NCBI RefSeq assembly: GCF_001751245.1
Contig: NZ_LJGU01000115.1
Location: 1 to 64,000 of the forward strand
Direction of reading: 5' to 3'
DNA from: Streptomyces oceani
GTDB taxonomy: Bacteria; Actinomycetota; Actinomycetes; Streptomycetales; Streptomycetaceae
Length of the DNA stretch: 64,000 nucleotides
A program made the position numbers and the translations under genes. This document shows, piece after piece, positions 58,747 to 64,000 of the stretch (position 1 is the stretch's first letter; each line of letters begins with the position of its first letter). The notes beneath the pieces are model-generated. The model searched no databases. It was given only the letters and a program-made list of their open reading frames with translations, and was not told the origin of the DNA.

Positions 58747-59952
58747 TTAGGCATGCGCTCCGGTCTGCGTATCGGCAGACGTTCGTGCGGGTATCCCGAT
58801 CAGGGATGCTCCACCAAGCACAGCCAGGATGGCCGCGGTCATGGTCATCGCGGAGGTGAACCCCGTCTGCTGGACGGCGAATCCGGTGAAGAGCGGGCCG
58901 CCCGCAAGCCCGGCGGCGTAAGCGAGGTTGTACAGGGAGTAGGACCCGCCGAGAGTGGGTGGTGCGGAGCGGGAGCCCTGTTCCCCGATCAGCGTGGTGG
59001 TTGGAGCGAGTAGCAGGGCTGACGAGATCCCGAGGAGCACCAGGCCGATGCTGGTCTGCCACAGTGTGGTCGCGAACCCGATCACGAGCAGAGCAACCGT
59101 GACGGCGATGACGCCGGAGCCGATCAGGGTCCTGGGCGATGCGGTGGTGACATAGCGGCCCACGAACGGGTTGGCGATGACTGCTGCCAGCGCTGTGAGG
59201 CCGAAGAGAAGCCCGATGGTCAGTGAGCTGGCTCCGAGGTGGACGGGCAAGACCGGTTCGACACCGGAGAGCACAGCGGCACCGACCGCGACACCGAGCA
59301 CGACCGACAACGATCCGGGCACGCGGAGAACTGTGAGGGGTCCTCCGGCATCATCCGTGACCCGGGGGGTGCCCCTGACCAGGACGACGCGCAGTATGCC
59401 GTCGACGAGGGCGACACCGGCGGCGAACAGGAACGGCGACGCGGTGCCGAAGTGCTCCACGAGGAACCCGGCCAGCGGGGGACCGATGAGCACGCCAAGG
59501 GTGAGGGAGGACAGGGCGATGCCCATCGCTTGGCCGCGCTTGGCGAAGCTTGTGGTCGCGGCGATCAGCGATAGGGCCGCGACCCAGGACATTCCGCCGG
59601 CGACGCCCTGGGCGAGGCGGGCCAACAGCAGGAGCCAGTAGGGACCGCCGGTGGCGAACAGCAGTGTCGCCGCGGCGAGGCTGACGAGGCCGATCAGAAG
59701 CGGTGTCTTGGGTCCGTACCGGTCGACGACGCGTCCGGCGAACAGCGTGGCGATGATCATCGCTACGGCGTACGAGGAGAACAGAATGCCGGTGGCCGCC
59801 GGTCCCGCCTGGACCACCGCGGGCAGCAGCGGCAGGACGGGCACGGCGAGGCCGTGGAGAAGCATGTCGGTGAAAACCGCGGCCGATCCGACGATCAGCG
59901 CACGCGTGGGTGTGGTGCCTCGCCACGGCGAGGCGAGGTGGTGAGTTGACAT
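58747..59952 (-). CDS. MFS efflux transporter
   Basis: The protein has 401 residues and 12 transmembrane helices. The loop between helices 2 and 3 reads FAGRVVDRYGPKTPLLIG, matching the MFS G-x-x-x-D-R-x-G signature. The helix 5 antiporter motif is seen in ALSSLTLGVLIGPPLAGFL. It is 15 bp downstream of a TetR-family regulator gene on the same strand, so the pair forms a drug- or metabolite-efflux operon. Its codon use is slightly less GC-extreme than its neighbours. Confidence 0.92.
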   Translation of the reverse strand: MSTHHLASPWRGTTPTRALIVGSAAVFTDMLLHGLAVPVLPLLPAVVQAGPAATGILFSSYAVAMIIATLFAGRVVDRYGPKTPLLIGLVSLAAATLLFATGGPYWLLLLARLAQGVAGGMSWVAALSLIAATTSFAKRGQAMGIALSSLTLGVLIGPPLAGFLVEHFGTASPFLFAAGVALVDGILRVVLVRGTPRVTDDAGGPLTVLRVPGSLSVVLGVAVGAAVLSGVEPVLPVHLGASSLTIGLLFGLTALAAVIANPFVGRYVTTASPRTLIGSGVIAVTVALLVIGFATTLWQTSIGLVLLGISSALLLAPTTTLIGEQGSRSAPPTLGGSYSLYNLAYAAGLAGGPLFTGFAVQQTGFTSAMTMTAAILAVLGGASLIGIPARTSADTQTGAHA

Positions 59953-59967
59953 GAAGTTGTCGTCTTT

Positions 59968-60552
59968 CTAGGAGAGCAACCCCCTGACCAGCGCCGCGGT
60001 CGCGGCGTGGAGGTGCTCGGGTTGCGGAAGATCATGGGGTCGAGTCACTGCCGTCACGGTGAACCCTTGAATCAGCACCAGCACCAGGCCGGCGGCCGTC
60101 TCGGCCGGCATCGGCAAGTCGGTACCAGCACGCAGAGACGTGGCGATCTCATCGCGCCATGCGTCCAGTGCCTCGTGTTTGCGACTGCTGTCATCGAGCG
60201 CTTGCGGTGCGACCAGGACCGTGGTGGAGGCCAACGCCCGGAACCGCCCATCGTGGCGCAGCGACGTCACGAACTCGCTCAGCACAGCCCGTAGCCAGCC
60301 CTCGACGTCGGAAGGCGTGTGCTCACGGCTGAAGATCCGGTTCCCGTAGTCCGACCAGCCCCACTCCAGGGCTTCGGTCAGCAGTACGGCCTTGCTCCGG
60401 AAGTGATGGTGCAGAGCGCCGCGCGTGACACCGGCGCGTTCGGCGATGTGCTCGAACGTCGCCCCCCGCCACCCCTTTTCCTCGAACGCCATCAACGCCG
60501 CCTCCAGCAGCGTGAGGCGCGTCATCGCCGCATCTTCGGCCGAGCGCTTCAT
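59968..60552 (-). CDS. TetR-family repressor of the MFS gene
   Basis: The protein has 194 residues. The HTH is ATFEHIAERAGVTRGALHHH with FRSKAVLLTEALE, an AcrR-like sequence. The C-terminal ligand domain is all-alpha. ATG at 60552 lies within an AT-rich inverted repeat that can serve as its operator, which implies autorepression and shared control of the MFS gene. Confidence 0.92.
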   Translation of the reverse strand: MKRSAEDAAMTRLTLLEAALMAFEEKGWRGATFEHIAERAGVTRGALHHHFRSKAVLLTEALEWGWSDYGNRIFSREHTPSDVEGWLRAVLSEFVTSLRHDGRFRALASTTVLVAPQALDDSSRKHEALDAWRDEIATSLRAGTDLPMPAETAAGLVLVLIQGFTVTAVTRPHDLPQPEHLHAATAALVRGLLS

Positions 60553-60573
60553 ACATACAAACTAACACGTATG
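60550..60573. promoter_or_regulatory. candidate TetR operator overlapping the tetR start
   Basis: CATAC (60550-60554) and GTATG (60569-60573) form an inverted repeat around the AT-rich centre AAACTAAC. AcrR-type operators have this layout. Confidence 0.5.
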
Positions 60574-60821
60574 ATTGAAGCCTTGGCGTCGTGAGGCGCG
60601 GTCTCGTCGTAGGCACCGTCCAGGACGCGGAACCGAGGATCAGGCCCTGCTTCACCTCGCCGTTCAGCGTCTCGACGGCGAACGTCCTCTCTCGCCATCC
60701 AGCGCCCGCCACTGAACGTGATCTTTGACCACGTTCACCGACTTCGGCTCGTGGCTGAGGGCGGGCGCTGTTCCAACGCGATCCTCAACTGACCTCTGAT
60801 AGAGGAGATCTGGGGCGTCGA
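60574..60821. other. spacer with coding-like debris
   Basis: A minus-strand reading near 60690-60620 gives RTFAVETLNGEVKQGLILGS, and another near 60780-60680 ends with VNVVKDHVQWRALDGERG. Neither has a start with a ribosome-binding site or a known family. Old transposon or gene debris is likely. Confidence 0.3.
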
Positions 60822-61883
60822 TCAGGAACGGTGGTTCGGCGAGGGTGGCCGGCTGGCGAAGTCGCGGGCCGGGGACCACACGCGTTGCAGCGGGCGGTAG
60901 TCGATCACGTCGATACCCTCCCGCTGGAGTACTTCCGCGGCTTGATCGGAGGTCAGGAAGTGGTGGTCGGACTGCCGTACACGCCAGCCGGCGGGTTCGA
61001 TCGTCCGCCACTCCTCGTCGACGATCGCCGGATGGACCGCCCACTCGCTGAGGCCCGCCGGTAGCTCGCTCAGCAGTTGGGCGTACCGCGCGGCCTTGCC
61101 CTCGATGTCCTGGGCCTCCAGGGAGAAACTGTCCAGGAACGCGTTGTCGGCGACCGGCAAGCCCTGCCGCCGTGCCTTCCCGCACCCAGGCTCCAGCCAG
61201 ACCCGTACGGCCAGGCCGTACTCGGCGGCCAAGGCGACCGTCAGGTCGAGGATGTCGTCCCGGCCTCCGTCGGCCAGGCAGTGGAAGTCCAGGTGGGTCG
61301 GTGCGTGGCCCACTGCCGCCACGGCCTCGATCTGGGCGCGGAATTCTCGCTCGATCTCCTCGGGACGCGCCTGTGCGAGGAGCCGTGCGCGCCCTTCGGG
61401 CGTCGCCACGAAGAACCAGCCCGTATCGTCGAGAAGCGAGGGCACCCGCTCCCGCGGGGCCAACGGCCCCCAGGAATGGCGCCGCGAGTCGCGTACCAGC
61501 GTGAGGTGGACGCCGAACGGAACCTCCGGTCGCCGGCTGAGCAGCCGCATGGCGTGGTCAGCGGCGGGGCACGGCGTCATCAGGCTGCACGAGCTTGCGA
61601 TCCCCCGCTCGACGGAGTCGACCACGGCGGTGTTGACCGCCGTATGCATGCCCATGTCGTCGCAGTTGACGAGAAGCACCCGGGCTTCCAGGGAGAATCC
61701 CAGCAGCTCGCTCGACAGTCTCGTCGCCCCGCTGGTGGTCGTGTGGGAGAGGTGCGTGTCGATCCTCGCAGTGTCCCGCCGAGTGAAGCGCGTGTCCGGT
61801 GACCCCGTGCCGCCGCCCCACTTCACCCACTGTTGGTCCTTGGGTGTACGAGTCCACGCGGCGGCCTCCTGACGCGTGTCCAC
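60822..61883 (-). CDS. YdjC/ChbG-type carbohydrate deacetylase
   Basis: The protein has up to 353 residues. The family start is LLVNCDDMGMHTAVNTAV with D75 and D76, then FGVHLTLVRDS and APTHLDFHCLADGG, whose His/Asp bind the metal. Chitooligosaccharide deacetylase ChbG removes one acetyl group from chitobiose; homologues act on other substrates. The first about 65 residues (GTG start at 61883) do not resemble the family, and a later start near residue 63 is possible. It stands alone. Confidence 0.85.
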   Translation of the reverse strand: MDTRQEAAAWTRTPKDQQWVKWGGGTGSPDTRFTRRDTARIDTHLSHTTTSGATRLSSELLGFSLEARVLLVNCDDMGMHTAVNTAVVDSVERGIASSCSLMTPCPAADHAMRLLSRRPEVPFGVHLTLVRDSRRHSWGPLAPRERVPSLLDDTGWFFVATPEGRARLLAQARPEEIEREFRAQIEAVAAVGHAPTHLDFHCLADGGRDDILDLTVALAAEYGLAVRVWLEPGCGKARRQGLPVADNAFLDSFSLEAQDIEGKAARYAQLLSELPAGLSEWAVHPAIVDEEWRTIEPAGWRVRQSDHHFLTSDQAAEVLQREGIDVIDYRPLQRVWSPARDFASRPPSPNHRS

Positions 61884-61964
61884 GCGGACGCCCGCCGTAC
61901 GGGGAGTTGTTCACCGCGGCGGAAGGGGTGACTGAACAATTCCCGGATCCGTTGGACTGGGCGT

Positions 61965-61991
61965 ACGTGCCGGGCAGCGGGCCCGGCACGT
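61965..61991. promoter_or_regulatory. perfect inverted repeat before the lipoprotein gene
   Basis: ACGTGCCGGGC (61965-61975) pairs with 61981-61991 over a 5-nt loop. It ends 22 bases before the lipoprotein ATG, so it would be an mRNA hairpin in the leader or an operator. Confidence 0.5.
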
Positions 61992-62013
61992 CCTGGTGGA
62001 GAGAGGGCTTGGG

Positions 62014-62907
62014 ATGGGCGGTAAGAGGGGAAGTCTCGCCGTGCTGGCCGTCGGCCTGGTGCTGACGGTCACCGGTTGCGGAGGCGGGGCCGAGGGGTCC
62101 GGGGCCTCGGACAAGGGGTCGGCCGTACCGACGTCGAGTCGGTCCCCCTCGAAGGAACTGGTGCGCTGGGTCGGCGACCTGTGCGAGTCGACGGCGGCGC
62201 TCAAGACCGTACGGTCGGACAGCGCGGCGGACCTGAAGGAGATCCGGAACCCCGAGCGGTCCGGTCCGAACGCCGCCGAACACCTCGCCAGCCGATATCT
62301 CATCGAGACGCCGTGGGCGGTGGAGGAGGTGCAGCGGGATCTGAAGGACCTCGATCCGTCCGGGGTGTCGGCGGCCGACGGGCTGCGCGACGCCTGGTTG
62401 AAGAAGCTGGGCCGGGTCATGCCCGAGTTGGAGGAGATGTCCCCGGCCGCGGCCTTCGAGGACGCCGAGGGGAGCGCCGAGAAGGTCGACAAGCTGGTGC
62501 GGTCCCTCACCTCGCCGGACCCGGACCTGCCGGAGCTGACGAGGAAGGACCCACGGCTGAAGGCGGCGCAGGACGACGCCGAGCAGTGCGCCCCGGACTG
62601 GAAGCCACCCGAGGAGACACCCGCGCCCGATCCGTCCGGCCCGCTGCCCGAGGCCGCCGACGGGAAGAACACGGACGCCTGCGCGGACGGCAGTTGCGAG
62701 GTCCTGGTGACCTCGCACGCGAACGTCACGGCGAACGGGCTGACCGTGGACATCACCGTCGAGGAACAGCTCACCACCTTCCGCAGTGGGGGCTCGGTGA
62801 TGCAACTGGGTGGTCAGAGCGGTGAGGTGGAGTTCGGCGACGACCTGAAGATCACCATCGTCGCGCAGAACGAGGAAGGGGCCGTGCTGGAGTTCACCCC
62901 CGGCTGA
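62014..62907 (+). CDS. secreted lipoprotein of unknown function
   Basis: The protein has 297 residues. The signal reads GKRGSLAVLAVGLVLTVTGC with lipobox VTGC. A Gly/Ser-rich linker follows, then a helical region (about 50-200, rich in Glu and Lys) and a C-terminal beta-rich part with VLVTSHANVTANGLTVDITV. ATG at 62014 is chosen because GGAGAGAGGG lies upstream; a GTG 18 bases earlier lies within that site. No known family is evident. It is convergent with the WD40 gene. Confidence 0.75.
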   Translation: MGGKRGSLAVLAVGLVLTVTGCGGGAEGSGASDKGSAVPTSSRSPSKELVRWVGDLCESTAALKTVRSDSAADLKEIRNPERSGPNAAEHLASRYLIETPWAVEEVQRDLKDLDPSGVSAADGLRDAWLKKLGRVMPELEEMSPAAAFEDAEGSAEKVDKLVRSLTSPDPDLPELTRKDPRLKAAQDDAEQCAPDWKPPEETPAPDPSGPLPEAADGKNTDACADGSCEVLVTSHANVTANGLTVDITVEEQLTTFRSGGSVMQLGGQSGEVEFGDDLKITIVAQNEEGAVLEFTPG

Positions 62908-62943
62908 GCCGGCGCTCAGGCGCTCAGGCGCTTTGGAGCACGG

Positions 62944-64000
62944 CTATCCCGTCTCGCACGCTTCGCGGTAGCCGAGGCGTGGTAGGTGCTGTGACCATTC
63001 GGCCCGGCCCAGGACGCCGCCGGTGCGGGCGCAGACGTAGTCGCTCGCGCGCTCCGCGTCCAGGGTCCACACCCGGGCCGTCAGGTCGTAGCTGCCGGAG
63101 GTGAGGGTGTCCCCGTCCGGGCTGAACGCGACGGAGGTGACGGTCTCCAGGTGGCCGGTGAGTTCCTGACTGGCCGTCGTCCCGGCCTCCTCGGGCTCAC
63201 TCAGGTCCCACAGTCGCACCGTGCTGTCTCCGCTGCCGCTGGCCAGGGTCCGCCCGTTTGGGGAGAAGGTCACGGACCGCACCGCGTCGCTGTGCCCGGC
63301 CAGCTCCGCCAGCGGCCGGGCGCGCTGGCTCCGCCGGGCGTCGTCCGCCCGCCGTACGTCCCACAGCCGCACCGTACGATCCTCGCTGCCGGTCGCCAGG
63401 GTGTGCCCGTCCGGGGAGAACGCCACGGCGTTGACCGCCTGTTCGTGCCGGGTGAGTGCCGCACCCGCCGGCCGGGCCCGCGCCGGGTCCCCCACGTGCC
63501 ACAGCCGCGCCGTGTCGTCCTCGCTGCCGCTGGCGAGCGTACGGCCGTCCGGGGCGAAGGCCACGGAGGTGACGGTGTCCCCGTGGCCATGCAGCGGTTC
63601 CCCGACGGGTCGTACGCGTTCCCGCTGGCGCACGTCCCACAGCCGTACGGTGTCGTCCTCCCCGCCCGTGGCGAGCGTACGGCCGTCCGGGGCGAACGCG
63701 ACGGTGAGAGCGCCGCCTTCGTGCGCCTCCAGCGGTTCACCGAGCGGGGCGGGACGCCCGGGTGTGGTCAGGTCCCAGAGTCGTACGGTGCCGTCCTGGG
63801 AGCCGCTGGCCAGCGTACGGCCGTCCGGGGCGAAGGCGACGGCCAGCACGTCGTCCTCGTGGCCGGCGAGGGGCCGCGGTATCAGGCGTGGCCGGTGCGG
63901 GTCGTCCGTACGCCACAGGCGGATCAGCGCGTCATCGGTGCTGGCGGCGGCGAGCAGGCCGCCGTCGGGGCTGTGGGCGACTGCGGTCAGCGGGTTGGTG
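62944..64000 (-). CDS. WD40-repeat protein, C-terminal part (runs off the window)
   Basis: About 350 residues are visible; the start is beyond the window. Seven WD40 units can be counted, each with a core like VAFAPDGRTLASGSQDGTVR followed by LWDL. The repeats are closely similar to each other at the protein level. The end (DYVCARTGGVLGRAEWSQHL) resembles the tail of Streptomyces nSTAND-type proteins with an N-terminal HTH or kinase, a NACHT-like ATPase and WD40 repeats. The seven blades would form one propeller for protein binding. Whether an ATPase precedes it cannot be seen here. Confidence 0.88.
   Translation of the reverse strand, partial: TNPLTAVAHSPDGGLLAAASTDDALIRLWRTDDPHRPRLIPRPLAGHEDDVLAVAFAPDGRTLASGSQDGTVRLWDLTTPGRPAPLGEPLEAHEGGALTVAFAPDGRTLATGGEDDTVRLWDVRQRERVRPVGEPLHGHGDTVTSVAFAPDGRTLASGSEDDTARLWHVGDPARARPAGAALTRHEQAVNAVAFSPDGHTLATGSEDRTVRLWDVRRADDARRSQRARPLAELAGHSDAVRSVTFSPNGRTLASGSGDSTVRLWDLSEPEEAGTTASQELTGHLETVTSVAFSPDGDTLTSGSYDLTARVWTLDAERASDYVCARTGGVLGRAEWSQHLPRLGYREACETG

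Overview
The window is high-GC actinobacterial DNA and almost certainly a Streptomyces chromosome. The evidence is rbpA with a sigma-R-type promoter, a SigB/F-type sigma factor, an XRE/DUF5753 regulator, a CUT1 sugar importer without its own ATPase, several leaderless promoters, DasR-like operators (TGGTCTAGACCA type), and remnants of a linear-replicon telomere gene pair. No rRNA, CRISPR array or intact prophage was seen. There is one tRNA (Pro, GGG) at 58.3 kb.

Region 1 (1-3.0 kb) is mobile-element debris. A frameshifted IS5-type element with perfect 13-bp ends sits inside the 5' end of a second degraded IS5-type transposase. That older element abuts a two-gene unit resembling the tap/tpg end-patching genes of Streptomyces linear replicons: a polymerase-motif protein that looks truncated at its N terminus, and a small terminal-protein-like protein. 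Region 2 (3.0-11.1 kb) holds a HIT protein, a secreted DUF2690-like protein, an RlmA/TlrB-type methyltransferase, a sigma factor, a decayed secDF, a NarL-type two-component pair and a secreted endonuclease I. Region 3 (11.3-16.3 kb) holds a DoxX protein behind two DasR-like boxes, a small membrane protein with an FtsK/TraB-like ATPase, and the MocR/YczE divergent pair.

Region 4 (16.3-34.7 kb) is mostly ordinary Streptomyces chromosome: rbpA, fxsA, ppm1-lnt, an amidohydrolase, Lrp, a HhH glycosylase-like protein, acyl-CoA dehydrogenase, GH36 alpha-galactosidase, an XRE/DUF5753 regulator next to a DUF574 methyltransferase, a GntR regulator, an LLM oxidoreductase and a second NarL pair. Region 5 (34.8-41.3 kb) has a sugar-binding lipoprotein behind a DasR-like box, a lipase-maturation-factor protein, and an enolase-superfamily/M24/LysR catabolic group.

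Region 6 (41.4-49.0 kb) looks like one functional unit. Plus-strand genes encode a polytopic membrane protein, a cytochrome b561-like/molybdopterin fusion oxidoreductase and a small membrane protein. Facing them is a translationally coupled methyltransferase/DUF2064/GT2 operon, and an OmpR-type two-component system lies beside it. Region 7 (49.0-52.6 kb) is a tightly coupled sulfotransferase-unknown-GT4-cysD operon lacking cysN. Region 8 (52.6-58.2 kb) has a CUT1 sugar importer, an extended SDR epimerase with a zinc-knuckle-like insert, and a thiolase. After the tRNA come a TetR/MFS efflux pair, a YdjC-type deacetylase, a lipoprotein and the C-terminal part of a WD40-repeat protein that runs off the window.
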